A DNA stretch of 64,000 nt from Saprospiraceae bacterium (GTDB lineage: Bacteria > Bacteroidota > Bacteroidia > Chitinophagales > Saprospiraceae), in contig JADJXD010000001.1 in NCBI GenBank assembly GCA_016715985.1, positions 5,394,001 through 5,458,000 of the forward strand. Direction: 5' to 3'. The translations under genes and the position numbers were made by a program. The notes beneath the pieces are model-generated. The model searched no databases. It saw only the letters and a program-made list of their open reading frames with translations, and was not told where the DNA came from. Shown piece after piece: positions 36,252 to 45,235 of the stretch. Position 1 is the first letter of the stretch, and every line of letters begins with the position of its first letter.

Positions 36252-36701
36252 TTATTTTGTCAGTTCGTAAGTATAATTTACAATTTTCAATATTCGCTGA
36301 CCTGTTTTAGGATTGAGGTTTTTAAGGTAGATATCTATGTCTATCGTTTCTGAGTCTTCTTTTTTAGTACTGTCAAAACTAACATTGATAACCCCTTTTT
36401 GTCCCGGTTTAACAGCTTTTCTTGGCCAATCCAATGTTGTACAATCGCATCCTGACACAATATCTATTTCTATATCATCTGTGCCAGTATTCGTAAAAAC
36501 AAAATCAAATTTTCTTGTTTCACCTCTTTTTACTTTTCCTATATTGATACTTTCTTTATCAAAAGTCATTTTCACCTTTGGATTTTGGTCAGTTGCTGAT
36601 TTACTGATGCCGTCATTAAAAGGAAGGGAGAATGACTGAAGCATAAGAGCCATAAAAAATGTCAAACTCAAAGAATTAAAAAAGTTATTTTTGAATATCA
36701 T
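36252..36701 (-). CDS. DUF1573-domain exported protein
   Basis: The protein has 149 residues with a signal peptide of about 28 residues. The mature part shows K-R-G-E-T-R-K-F-D-F-V-F-T-N-T-G, then the S-G-C-D-C-T-T segment and W-P-R-K-A-V-K-P-G-Q-K-G, the hallmarks of DUF1573, an Ig-like beta sandwich common in Bacteroidota. The function is unknown, and the proteins are probably periplasmic or surface-bound. It is a single gene that converges with the S24 regulator gene. Confidence 0.9.
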   Translation of the reverse strand: MIFKNNFFNSLSLTFFMALMLQSFSLPFNDGISKSATDQNPKVKMTFDKESINIGKVKRGETRKFDFVFTNTGTDDIEIDIVSGCDCTTLDWPRKAVKPGQKGVINVSFDSTKKEDSETIDIDIYLKNLNPKTGQRILKIVNYTYELTK

Positions 36702-36811
36702 ATGTTGTACAATTTTATAAATGCAAAGGTGTGAAATTAAATTTATTTTATTTCCTATAAAGATGTTAAAAAAGGCTTTAATGTTTATTAAAATAGGGGA
36801 GAAGCCCGATA

Positions 36812-37489
36812 TTAAACTTTAAGAGCTCTCGTAATTTCTCTTTTCCCCGGTGGACCCGGTATCGCTTCCACTTTAAACCCTACTGATTTTAGTGTTCGTT
36901 TAAAACTGCCTTTAGCACAGAATGTCGTCAAAACACCACCCGGCACCAAAATGTCAAAGACTCTGGATATCATTTCCAACTCCCATAAATGCGCCTGTGA
37001 TTGTGGTGCAAAAGCATCAAAATAAACAATATCATAAAGTTTGGATGGATTAAAATTTTCCAATAAAATCTCTTGTTTTATAAAATCAAATCCTTTATAA
37101 AGATGGTGGATTTTATTCCAATCCGCTTTATGCAAACCCGATAAAACAGAAGGATTTATTGCCAGAATGGAGCTGTAATTTAATTCATTTGCTAATTCGG
37201 TTGTAATCGGAAAGGCTTCGATTGTATCATAATAGATTTCGATACCGGAAAAGGATGCATATTGATAAGTAAGCAATGCATTCAAACCAGTGCCAAATCC
37301 CATTTCAAAAATGCTGATTGTTTTTTTTTCAGGATATATCTGATGATAATATTTAAGACCTGATTCAATGAAAACTATTGAACTCTCCCGGATAGCACCA
37401 TGTTTTGAGTGGTAGGTAATTCCTAACTTATTTGAGAATATAGTATGTGAGCCATCAGCCGTAATCAGAAGCTCATTATCTGACCTCAT
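36812..37489 (-). CDS. mnmD: MnmD-like tRNA methyltransferase
   Basis: The 225-residue SAM-dependent methyltransferase has Y-H-S-K-H-G-A-I-R-E-S at its start, the SAM-binding E-M-G-F-G-T-G-L-N-A, and Y-F-D-A-F-A-P-Q-S-Q-A-H-L-W, the catalytic motif of the MnmD/MnmC-methyltransferase (DUF752) group. It should complete 5-methylaminomethyl-2-thiouridine in tRNA. It carries no FAD oxidase domain, so it is the stand-alone form. Its start overlaps the preceding gene by 14 bases. Confidence 0.9.
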   Translation of the reverse strand: MRSDNELLITADGSHTIFSNKLGITYHSKHGAIRESSIVFIESGLKYYHQIYPEKKTISIFEMGFGTGLNALLTYQYASFSGIEIYYDTIEAFPITTELANELNYSSILAINPSVLSGLHKADWNKIHHLYKGFDFIKQEILLENFNPSKLYDIVYFDAFAPQSQAHLWELEMISRVFDILVPGGVLTTFCAKGSFKRTLKSVGFKVEAIPGPPGKREITRALKV

Positions 37490-37817
37490 GATAGACTAAA
37501 GTTTCCCTTAATTCACCTGGTGAAATGTCAAAGTGAGAAGCGTCATATATACAGGTTCCATTTCTGATGAGAAGGACTTGTGGGGATTCATGTGTTACTC
37601 CATAAATTTCTGAAATTGTGTCAGACAAAGATCTGAACGTTTTCAAATCTAATAAATACGGTTGTAAATTGTCAAAATCCCAACCACTTTCAAGGCGTAA
37701 TTTTGCTGAATGACTGATGGAACAAGTTGTGCTGTGTTTAAAGATTATTACATCTTTCTGATCTGACAACTTATTTAAATCATCCAACTGATCAGATGTT
37801 TCTAATTTTACCCACAT
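37476..37817 (-). CDS. Bacilliredoxin-like YtxJ/BrxC protein
   Basis: A 113-residue thioredoxin-fold protein. The active-site motif H-S-T-T-C-S-I-S-H-S-A-K holds one cysteine in the TCxxS form, as in YtxJ (BrxC), and the fold ends in S-P-Q-V-L-L-I-R-N-G-T. Members act on bacillithiol-mixed disulfides. Production of bacillithiol or a related thiol by this organism is inferred only. The gene overlaps mnmD by 14 bases and follows a small lipoprotein gene. Confidence 0.85.
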   Translation of the reverse strand: MWVKLETSDQLDDLNKLSDQKDVIIFKHSTTCSISHSAKLRLESGWDFDNLQPYLLDLKTFRSLSDTISEIYGVTHESPQVLLIRNGTCIYDASHFDISPGELRETLVYHEVR

Positions 37818-37832
37818 TTTAAAATAGTTCTG

Positions 37833-37970
37833 TTACTTTAATATACTGACAGGTGATTTCAATTCATAAGGACACCCGTATCCACGGTTGCAAGAACTGA
37901 ATACTGTTACAAGAATTAAAAAAGCAGATAAAATTGCTATGGATTTCAAAAATCGGGACTTCATGTTCAT
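37833..37970 (-). CDS. Small lipoprotein (45 residues)
   Basis: An ATG at 37970 opens 45 codons. The hydrophobic stretch L-S-A-F-L-I-L-V-T-V-F-S-S-C gives a lipobox with Cys27, preceded by a basic n-region (K-S-R-F-L-K). Only 18 residues follow the Cys, so it would be a membrane-anchored peptide of unknown role. A second ATG at 37964 gives 43 residues. It ends 15 bases before the bacilliredoxin gene on the same strand and may be its leader gene. TACTTTTG upstream on the minus strand fits a -7 element. Confidence 0.5.
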   Translation of the reverse strand: MNMKSRFLKSIAILSAFLILVTVFSSCNRGYGCPYELKSPVSILK

Positions 37971-38238
37971 GAATTAATTTTATTAAATATTGATGTTTAA
38001 CGAAAACAGTTGCAAAAGTATTATTTATTTGTCAATAAAACTCAGAAAGTTGTTCAATTGTTCTGTCTATTGAGAAAATATTAACATTAAATTGTATGTA
38101 TAGAGATTCAGTCTGGTTAAGCATTATTATATATAATTGAATTGATCTTAATTCTTACACTACTTATGTCCTATAATTAATATTATGTTAAATAGAATAA
38201 TAATCAATTTATACTAAAAGTAAACCTGTCCTACATAT

Positions 38239-40092
38239 TTATATATCATTACGTGTTACTATTCCTACAACCCTGCTGTCTTCGACCACAACCATCGCAC
38301 TATCATTATTTGCTTTCATATCTAGCTGGACTTTACTTACAAGATCTCCTGGACTAATCACCTGTACTTTGGGCAAATCCAAGTCTCTTATCAACGTGTT
38401 TGGTTTAAAAGATTCATTTAATAAAAAATCTTTAGAAACAATTCCTTTAAATTTGAAATCGCTGTCTTCAACTATTATGTGGTGAAATAAACGCCACTCC
38501 ATAATTTTTAAAGCCAAATCCACTGTAACGTCATCAGTGATTGTATATAATTGAGTGGACATAACATCCGCAATTTTTAAAGTATCAAAATGCACAGCAA
38601 AATAATGCTGTAGTTTGTTATTCGAAATATCATCCCATTCTGAAACCGGAATATTTTCAATTTGCATTTTCAAGCTTTCTGAAACCAGAATTTTGGAGGC
38701 CAGAACAGGTTTAAACTTACTTGTAAGACTTCTGAAATTTCTTATTGTCCAGTCTGACCCGCTGTTTTGTTTCAAAACCCGATTTTCAATAATGCCCAGA
38801 TAGTGGTCAATGTCATCATGATTTACATTACTATCCTTTAATCCTTTGGATGCCAATGGAATTAACGTTTCAATCAATAATTTTTTAGCAGATACCTTAT
38901 TGCCAAACCAATCCAGCATTGTATCCATACCAGTCCTTGCAGCTTTATAAAAATTAGCTTTACTCTCTCTGAAATCCAGATTTTTCCAAAATTCCGAATC
39001 ATATGTATTAGATTTCATCAAACCAGTCCATAAAACCATATTTGCTATTTCATCTTTAACGGTCGGACCCGCCGGCATATATCGGTTTTCTAATCGGATA
39101 TGTGCAATATTATCCTGAACGCCGTAACACAGTCTGTTCCAGGTGTAAGTCGTACCATTATGAAGCCTCACGGCTTTTAAAAGTGGCGTTACTCCCCTAC
39201 TCAACTGCTCTCTGGAATTCTCCTCCCCTTCTCCTCTGAAAACCAAAGGAAACCTGGCAACATCATTTTTCCAAAGATCCGACGGCTTGCCTTCGAGCCA
39301 ATCAACCCCAAAATAGACTCTGGGTACTTTTTCACGATAATGACTGTTAAAATTACGTGTATCCAGACTCTGCTTAAATAATGCAATCCTGTTTTCAGCC
39401 CATAACTCTTTACCAAATAAAAGAGGTGAATTGGTACAACAAGACAAAACCGGTCCGGAAATCATTTGCGCCCAATTGTACTGAGTCTTGAAATTGGCAG
39501 GATTAATTTGCAGGTGTACCTGAAAACTGGTATTACACGCTTCAAATAATATACTATCCAACCTTAAGTTCAGGTCATCCACTCCCTGTAAAAATATCTG
39601 AAATTTACGACCTCTTAATTTTAAAAGTTCGCAGCTCAAAACCTTATATCTCTCTACAGGCGTCATATAACTAAAATCCAGATGTTCTTTAACAATAGTT
39701 GGAAGTATCCCTGTCAGATACAAAGAACTTTCATTCTTTGCAGCCAGTTTTCCGCCTTTTTCCATCAGATTTAATAATGTACTTTCAACATCTGTAAAAC
39801 ATTTACCTTTTAAATCTACGGGATCCAGATTAATTTCCAAATCAAATAAAGCTAATTCATTCGTGAAATGACTATCGTTGATATGATTTAAAAACCAGGT
39901 GCTATCCGGTTTAGGGTTGCCATATTTGTCAATAATAGTAATTTCCTGCTCTGCGCCAATTGTGGAATTACCAGAATCAATTAAGTCATTCTCCAGCATA
40001 AAGTCAAACACATCGAGATCTGTCAGAATCTGTTTATAAAATTCATTTCTTTCTTCTTTCGTTTTTATTTCCTTTATATGAAAATCACCCAT
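38239..40092 (-). CDS. GCS2-like carboxylate-amine ligase fused to a CBS-domain pair
   Basis: The protein has 617 residues. Residues about 40-440 resemble the glutamate-cysteine ligase GCS2/carboxylate-amine ligase family, with I-G-A-E-Q-E-I-T at about 46, F-D-L-E-I-N-L-D-P for Mg/ATP binding and R-L-E-N-R-Y-M-P-A-G. Residues about 495-617 are two CBS domains (K-I-A-D-V-M-S-T-Q-L-Y, then G-I-V-S-K-D-F-L and G-I-V-T-R-N-D). CBS pairs bind adenosine nucleotides and usually regulate the enzyme. The adjacent bacilliredoxin suggests a thiol-related role, but the substrate is unknown. A separate CBS protein lies just upstream on the same strand. Confidence 0.8.
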   Translation of the reverse strand: MGDFHIKEIKTKEERNEFYKQILTDLDVFDFMLENDLIDSGNSTIGAEQEITIIDKYGNPKPDSTWFLNHINDSHFTNELALFDLEINLDPVDLKGKCFTDVESTLLNLMEKGGKLAAKNESSLYLTGILPTIVKEHLDFSYMTPVERYKVLSCELLKLRGRKFQIFLQGVDDLNLRLDSILFEACNTSFQVHLQINPANFKTQYNWAQMISGPVLSCCTNSPLLFGKELWAENRIALFKQSLDTRNFNSHYREKVPRVYFGVDWLEGKPSDLWKNDVARFPLVFRGEGEENSREQLSRGVTPLLKAVRLHNGTTYTWNRLCYGVQDNIAHIRLENRYMPAGPTVKDEIANMVLWTGLMKSNTYDSEFWKNLDFRESKANFYKAARTGMDTMLDWFGNKVSAKKLLIETLIPLASKGLKDSNVNHDDIDHYLGIIENRVLKQNSGSDWTIRNFRSLTSKFKPVLASKILVSESLKMQIENIPVSEWDDISNNKLQHYFAVHFDTLKIADVMSTQLYTITDDVTVDLALKIMEWRLFHHIIVEDSDFKFKGIVSKDFLLNESFKPNTLIRDLDLPKVQVISPGDLVSKVQLDMKANNDSAMVVVEDSRVVGIVTRNDI

Positions 40093-40190
40093 TTAATTAT
40101 AATTGTATAGAAGTTGTGTAATTCATTTTATATCAATGATTTATAACCATTGTAAAAAGTTAGTTGTGATCTGATTATAAAATTGGAATC

Positions 40191-40589
40191 TTACTTAAAA
40201 CAATATTTTATTAAATCATGATTAGTAATGATTCCAACTAATTCACCACCATCTGTAACAGGTAAGGAATGAAATTTATTAACTAAAAAAATATCTGCTG
40301 CCAATCCTATACTGTCATCGCAATCGAGCGTTATGGGATTTTCTGTCATAATATCCTGCACTAAAATCCTGCTCCGATCACCTGATGCATTCCCATCTAA
40401 AACGCGACGCATCCAATTCATGATATCATTTTTACTGATTATTCCTTTCAGGTCTGAATTTTCCGTAACTAAAACGTGATGAATGGGATTGGTCGAAAAA
40501 ATTTCTTCAATCTTCAATAATGTGTCATCAGGTTTTACTTTGATTATTTCTGTGGACATGATATGTCGAATGGGTGTTTCAGTATTCAT
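40191..40589 (-). CDS. CBS-domain pair protein
   Basis: The protein has 132 residues from the ATG at 40589 (an ATG at 40616 adds nine). Two CBS domains are evident: H-I-M-S-T-E-I-I-K-V-K-P-D-D at the start with G-I-I-S-K-N-D, and D-I-M-T-E-N-P-I-T-L-D with F-H-S-L-P-V-T-D-G-G-E-L-V-G-I-I-T-N-H-D. The protein is nearly only CBS and probably a nucleotide-sensing regulator. It is on the same strand as the GCS2-CBS fusion, 98 bases upstream of it, so they are likely co-expressed. Its relation to the fused CBS domains suggests interaction or shared origin. Confidence 0.88.
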   Translation of the reverse strand: MNTETPIRHIMSTEIIKVKPDDTLLKIEEIFSTNPIHHVLVTENSDLKGIISKNDIMNWMRRVLDGNASGDRSRILVQDIMTENPITLDCDDSIGLAADIFLVNKFHSLPVTDGGELVGIITNHDLIKYCFK

Positions 40590-40808
40590 GATATTTAGTT
40601 TATTATTGTATTGCAATATTCCGAAAACAATAAACCTTTTGATATGACTATACTCATATTTTTAAATGATTTTTGTCAGTGAATTTTGCAATATATATTT
40701 TATATTTTCGCAAAACCTTCAGATAGGCATTTTAATTAGCAATGGTTTAGAAAACATGTTACTTATTTTACAATATTATTACAGGATAAGCACTCAATTT
40801 TTCACTTT

Positions 40809-40824
40809 TGGCACGATTTATGCT
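40809..40824 (+). promoter_or_regulatory. Sigma-54-like promoter of the candidate small RNA
   Basis: TGGCACGATTTATGCT matches TGGCACGnnnnTTGCW at all but one fixed position and has the correct spacing of the -24 GG and -12 GC. The predicted start is near 40835. The site shares GCACG and TTATATA context with 10204-10219. Confidence 0.6.
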
Positions 40825-40834
40825 TATATAACAT

Positions 40835-40914
40835 CGAGATTGAGTTTTTGAGTTTATAATTAAGCAAATTGTTTACTCGAGACCGGTTCTTTAGGGAGAG
40901 CCGGTCTTTTTTTT
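40835..40914 (+). ncRNA. Candidate small RNA with sigma-54 promoter and intrinsic terminator
   Basis: About 80 bases lie between the predicted start and the end of the T-tract. No credible ORF is inside. The 5' CGAG (40835-40838) can pair with CTCG just before the terminator stem, closing an AT-rich loop, so the molecule would be a two-stem RNA. The leuS start is about 270 bases further on and has its own -7 element, so this is probably not the leuS leader. Exact ends and expression are inferred. Confidence 0.45.
40881..40914 (+). terminator. Strong intrinsic terminator
   Basis: GACCGGTTCT and AGAGCCGGTC pair over ten positions (one G-U) with the loop TTAGGG, followed by eight T. No protein gene ends upstream on this strand, so it most likely ends the candidate RNA at 40835. 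Confidence 0.85.
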
Positions 40915-41023
40915 GCCCCACTCCCACCCTGCAATTTAATATTGATCTTCTTCAGCATTCGGTTTGACTCACACGTAGACAAGCCATTTAAATTTTATTG
41001 TCATTGAAATAATAAAAATATTG

Positions 41024-41125
41024 CATCCCACAACCCCTGCCAGCTTCGGAGCAGGCGGGCTCAATCCCTTAAGGGACGACCTTCCCCCTTTAATTGAGTT
41101 ATTAGCAAAATCTTATAAACACCAT
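41024..41125. repeat. Intergenic repeat A, copy 2
   Basis: Read from CATCCCACAACCCCTGCC, it has a GC-rich hairpin, then GGCGGGCTCAATCCCTTAAG and GGGACGACCTTCCCCCTTTA, followed by an AT-rich tail. It is closest to 61576-61673. It lies between the terminator and the leuS promoter. Confidence 0.65.
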
Positions 41126-41146
41126 TCGGGTTATTGATTATTTGAC

Positions 41147-41154
41147 TATTTTTG
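41147..41154 (+). promoter_or_regulatory. -7 element of leuS
   Basis: TATTTTTG fits TAnnTTTG, 28 bases before the ATG at 41183. Confidence 0.4.
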
Positions 41155-41182
41155 CATCTCTTTATTCAAAATTAAAAATGTT

Positions 41183-44068
41183 ATGCAATATCATCCGGAA
41201 AATATTGAATCAAAATGGCGTAAATATTGGGTTGAAAACAAAATATATAAAACTTACAACCATACTGAAAAACCTAAATTTTATGTTCTCGACATGTTTC
41301 CCTACCCTTCCGGTTCTGGTTTACATGTCGGTCATCCCCTGGGATATATTGCATCTGATATCTTTTCAAGGTACAAAAGATTAAAGGGATTTAATGTTCT
41401 TCATCCCATGGGATATGATGCATTCGGACTGCCGGCAGAGCAGTATGCCATCCAAACCGGTGTACATCCCAAAATATCTACTGCTGAAAATATATCACGC
41501 TATCGATCGCAACTTGACAATATTGGCTTTTCCTTTGATTGGGATCGGTCCGTAAATACTTCAGAACCTGAATATTACAAGTGGACACAATGGATTTTCC
41601 TTAAATTGTATGAACATTATTATAATCTGACTCAAAATAAAGCTGTGCCGGTTTTACAATTAGTGCAGGAATTTGAACAGAAAGGAAATACAAATGTCCA
41701 TGCAGCATCCACGCAGGAAACCATTTTTACGGCTGAACAATGGAACGGCATGACGGCAAAAGAAAAGGATGATGTTTTAATGAACTATCGTATTGCTTAT
41801 CGGAAAAACGGATATGTCAATTGGTGTGAAGCATTAGGCACTGTATTAGCGAATGATGAGATAAAAGATGGTGTATCGGAACGTGGTGGTCATCCTGTAG
41901 TGAAAAAATCAATGATGCAATGGTCTTTAAGAATAACCGCCTATGCTGAAAGACTTTTAAATGATCTGGAAACATTGAGTTGGTCGGAGGCTCTGAAGGC
42001 CATGCAAAAAAACTGGATCGGCAGATCAGAAGGAGCACAATTGTTTTTTGACCTGGTGGGTCATGATGAAAAAATTGAGGTATTTACTACCCGCCCTGAT
42101 ACCATATTCGGAGCTACTTTTATGGTTCTGGCACCCGAACATGAACTGGTTTCAAAAATTACAACATCTGAACAAGATGCGGAAATTGAAAAATATCTGA
42201 CTTATGTGAAAAGCAGATCTGAAATTGACCGGATGTCAGAAGTCAAAGAAGTGTCAGGAGCATTTACAGGCGCTTTTGCTATCAATCCTTTCACAAATAA
42301 ACAAATACCTGTTTGGATCGGAGAGTATGTGTTGAAAGATTATGGTACCGGCGCTATCATGGCAGTACCCAGCGATGATGAAAGAGACCAGTTATTTGCA
42401 AAAAAATTTGGCTTACAAATCATTGATGTTGTGGACAAAACAGCATTTCCTGGTTCAATGTTGAGTGACAAGACGGGTATTATCATCAATTCTGATTTCC
42501 TTAATGGACTGGAAGTCAAAGAAGCTATTTCTGTCATATTGGGCCGTATAGAAACAATGAATATCGGAAAACGAAGGATAAATTACAAATTGCGGGATGC
42601 CAATTATTCAAGACAAAGATATTGGGGCGAACCATTTCCTATCGCTTATGATCGAGAAGGAGTGTGCCACCCATTAGATTATAAAAGACTTCCGTTGGAA
42701 TTACCCGAACTGGAAAACTTCAAACCATCACCAGACGGCAGATCTCCATTGGCAAGAGTTGCTGAATGGGTAGAATCCATACCCGGATATCAGCTGGAAA
42801 CCGATACCATGCCCGGATTTGCCGGTTCATCGTGGTATTTTCTAAGGTATATGGATGCTGACAATCCAGACGAATTTGCTTCTTCTGATGCTATTGAATA
42901 CTGGCAGGATGTTGACTTATACGTAGGTGGCACTGAACACGCTGTGGGCCATCTGATGTATTCCAGATTCTGGCATAAGTTTCTGTTTGACCTTGGTTAT
43001 GTACCTACCATTGAGCCTTTCAAAAAGCTGATCAATCAGGGAATGATTACAGCTTACGGATATTATGCGGACGCAATTCAATTGAAAAACAATTCAGATG
43101 CTGATGACGAAATAATTACCAGATATGGAAATATTAATGACATCCCTTCCGGTCACACTGAAGTGGTTGACGGTAATTACATGACAATCAGCAAAGTAAA
43201 TACATCTTCGCATCGTTTACCTTATGTGTATGATTATCTGGATGGACAAAACAGAATCACAAAAGACAAATTTGATGAATATTACAGAGAAACCGGCGTA
43301 AATTTTAATGTCCATTCTTCTGATCAGTTTATCTGGGCAGTGGACGACAACAGCATGGAGTACTTTACGGTAAATGTCATTCAGGAAAAGATGTCAAAAT
43401 CTAAATATAACGTACAGAATCCGGATGAAATCGTTTCCAAATATGGTGCTGATTGTTTCAGAATGTATGAAATGTTTTTGGGTCCGATTGAACAATCCAA
43501 ACCCTGGGATACCAAAGGGATCGACGGAGTTCAGAAATTTTTACGAAAATTCTGGTCTTTGTATTTTAATGAAGCAGGATTTTATTTGTCAGACGAGACT
43601 CCCTCAAGAGAAGAATTCAAAATAATCCACACTGCCATAAAAAAGGTGTCAGAGGATATCGAAAGATTTTCTTTCAACACATCTGTCAGTGCGTTTATGG
43701 TTTGTACCAATGAATTAAAGAGATTGGAATGTAATAAACGGGCAATTTTAGAACCACTCATCAGACTTCTTTCACCCTTTGCACCATTCATAACTGAAGA
43801 ATTATTTGAGTTGTCCGGTGGCAAAGGTTCCGTTCATCATGCTGATTTTCCAGAATTGAAAGCAGAATATCTGATCGAAAGTGAGATCGCCTACCCTGTC
43901 AGCATCAACGGTAAAAAGAGAGACATCATACTTTTTCCATCAGATGCCACTTCAGAAGATATTGAAAAAACAGTTATGAATCTCAATATAGTTCAGAAAT
44001 GGCTGGATGGGCAACAAGTAAAAAAAGTAATTATTGTTCCGGGGAGGATGATTAATATTGTTGTATGA
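41183..44068 (+). CDS. leuS: Leucyl-tRNA synthetase
   Basis: A 961-residue class I synthetase. P-Y-P-S-G-S-G-L-H-V-G-H-P-L-G-Y at about residue 40 holds the HIGH motif, and E-K-M-S-K-S-K-Y at about 735 is KMSKS. The editing domain contains T-T-R-P-D-T-I-F-G-A-T-F and the G-T-G-A-I-M-A-V-P-S-D-D-E-R-D segment. Long extra segments interrupt the usual order, for example at about 155-205 and 620-705, and the length exceeds that of E. coli LeuRS (860 residues); these insertions are typical of Bacteroidota. The enzyme charges tRNA-Leu. The gene has its own promoter and a hairpin after its end. Confidence 0.97.
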   Translation: MQYHPENIESKWRKYWVENKIYKTYNHTEKPKFYVLDMFPYPSGSGLHVGHPLGYIASDIFSRYKRLKGFNVLHPMGYDAFGLPAEQYAIQTGVHPKISTAENISRYRSQLDNIGFSFDWDRSVNTSEPEYYKWTQWIFLKLYEHYYNLTQNKAVPVLQLVQEFEQKGNTNVHAASTQETIFTAEQWNGMTAKEKDDVLMNYRIAYRKNGYVNWCEALGTVLANDEIKDGVSERGGHPVVKKSMMQWSLRITAYAERLLNDLETLSWSEALKAMQKNWIGRSEGAQLFFDLVGHDEKIEVFTTRPDTIFGATFMVLAPEHELVSKITTSEQDAEIEKYLTYVKSRSEIDRMSEVKEVSGAFTGAFAINPFTNKQIPVWIGEYVLKDYGTGAIMAVPSDDERDQLFAKKFGLQIIDVVDKTAFPGSMLSDKTGIIINSDFLNGLEVKEAISVILGRIETMNIGKRRINYKLRDANYSRQRYWGEPFPIAYDREGVCHPLDYKRLPLELPELENFKPSPDGRSPLARVAEWVESIPGYQLETDTMPGFAGSSWYFLRYMDADNPDEFASSDAIEYWQDVDLYVGGTEHAVGHLMYSRFWHKFLFDLGYVPTIEPFKKLINQGMITAYGYYADAIQLKNNSDADDEIITRYGNINDIPSGHTEVVDGNYMTISKVNTSSHRLPYVYDYLDGQNRITKDKFDEYYRETGVNFNVHSSDQFIWAVDDNSMEYFTVNVIQEKMSKSKYNVQNPDEIVSKYGADCFRMYEMFLGPIEQSKPWDTKGIDGVQKFLRKFWSLYFNEAGFYLSDETPSREEFKIIHTAIKKVSEDIERFSFNTSVSAFMVCTNELKRLECNKRAILEPLIRLLSPFAPFITEELFELSGGKGSVHHADFPELKAEYLIESEIAYPVSINGKKRDIILFPSDATSEDIEKTVMNLNIVQKWLDGQQVKKVIIVPGRMINIVV

Positions 44069-44122
44069 CAAATAATTTGTTATCTTTTACGTATTTCACA
44101 ACTTGATTTTTCTGATATGGGC

Positions 44123-44142
44123 CACTTGACTTCAGTCAAGTG
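44123..44142. terminator. Perfect hairpin after leuS
   Basis: CACTTGAC and GTCAAGTG form an 8-bp perfect stem with the loop TTCA. It lies 54 bases after leuS. No T-run follows on the plus strand, so it may be a weak terminator or a protein site. Confidence 0.35.
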
Positions 44143-44298
44143 AAGAAAAAATATTCACTTAAAAGAGTAAATCAGGTTGACAAAAGGTAAAATTTATAGA
44201 ATAGTGGAATATGTTATTCACACATTTTTATCCTGATTGAAAACGAAACATTACTTTTACTCTTTCTTATTTTTTAATACTTCTGAATCACCTGCTTT

Positions 44299-45051
44299 TT
44301 GAAACCGATATTGATATTTATTGCTGCAATCCGTGCTGTCATCATTTTCAGTACGATGATAATATTTTTATTGGCTTATCTGGCCAGTGGCATCATTATT
44401 CCGTATACGAAAGAAAGAGCCTTTAACCTTAGGAGAAACTGGCTTCGGTTTATTGCAATACCTGTTTTAAATATTCAAATCCAAAAGCGTGGAAACCCTA
44501 TTGATCAACCCGCTTTGTATATTTCCAATCACAGATCTTTTTCAGATCCGATTATTTTGTGTCGCTATTTAGATGCTTTTGTGATAGCAAAGGCTGAAGT
44601 TTCCGGATATCCACTCATCAATAAAGGTGCAGAGATTACCGGTGTGATATGGGTGGAAAGAGAAAATCAGGATTCCAGAAAAAACTCCCGCAGCCGTATG
44701 TTGGAGACACTTAAGAGTGGATATAATGTATTGGTTTATCCGGAAGGCACCGTTGGTAAACACAAAGAGACCCTACCCTTCCGTCCGGGCAGTTTTAAGG
44801 AGTGTGCTTTAAATGGGATTCCGGTTGTACCTATCGCGATAGAATACAGAAGTGAAAAAGACCTTTGGGTGAAACCAAAGTTTATACCGCAATATTTTTA
44901 TCAGTTTTCAAAATGGAAAACGGAAGTCAAACTGGAATTTGGACCGCCCATTATGACAGATATCCCTGAAGAAATGCTGGAAAAATCACATTCCTGGGTG
45001 AATAATAAGATGGCTGAGATGCAGGAAGGATGGAGTTATATTTTCCCTTGA
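44299..45051 (+). CDS. plsC: 1-acyl-sn-glycerol-3-phosphate acyltransferase (PlsC-like)
   Basis: The protein has 250 residues. An N-terminal transmembrane helix (about 5-30) is followed by the acyltransferase domain with N-H-R-S-F-S-D (HX4D catalytic motif) and the P-E-G-T-V-G substrate-binding motif at about 153. It acylates lysophosphatidic acid in phospholipid synthesis, though other lysophospholipids cannot be excluded. The start is a TTG at 44299; no ATG upstream is in frame, and a later ATG at about 44356 would cut the first helix. It is a stand-alone gene. Confidence 0.85.
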   Translation: MKPILIFIAAIRAVIIFSTMIIFLLAYLASGIIIPYTKERAFNLRRNWLRFIAIPVLNIQIQKRGNPIDQPALYISNHRSFSDPIILCRYLDAFVIAKAEVSGYPLINKGAEITGVIWVERENQDSRKNSRSRMLETLKSGYNVLVYPEGTVGKHKETLPFRPGSFKECALNGIPVVPIAIEYRSEKDLWVKPKFIPQYFYQFSKWKTEVKLEFGPPIMTDIPEEMLEKSHSWVNNKMAEMQEGWSYIFP

Positions 45052-45096
45052 AAAATCTGTCTGATATTAATCTATTCAACAGCTAATTTTACAAAA

Positions 45097-45210
45097 CCGA
45101 AAGGGGTTTAACTTAAATTGCCACGGGTTTTAACCCGTGGTAAATTTGGATTTATATCTTAGTTTTGGCGAAATTTTTGCCTAAAAAAGCAAAAATTGTG
45201 TCAAAACTAT
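45097..45210. repeat. Intergenic repeat B, copy 2 (degenerate)
   Basis: CACGGGTTTTAACCCGTGG corresponds to the hairpin in 11942-12150. The order AGGGGT, hairpin, TTTTGGCG, TTTTTGCC and GCAAAAAT is kept over about 110 bp with many substitutions. No terminal inverted repeats are seen around this copy. Confidence 0.5.
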
Positions 45211-45235
45211 TGGGTTTCTAAAAATATCAAAATAT

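Noticed and set aside
40666..40851. 61-codon open frame upstream of the strong terminator
   Set aside because: It overlaps the sigma-54-like promoter, has no start context and no recognisable sequence; a noncoding RNA is a better explanation of the terminator.
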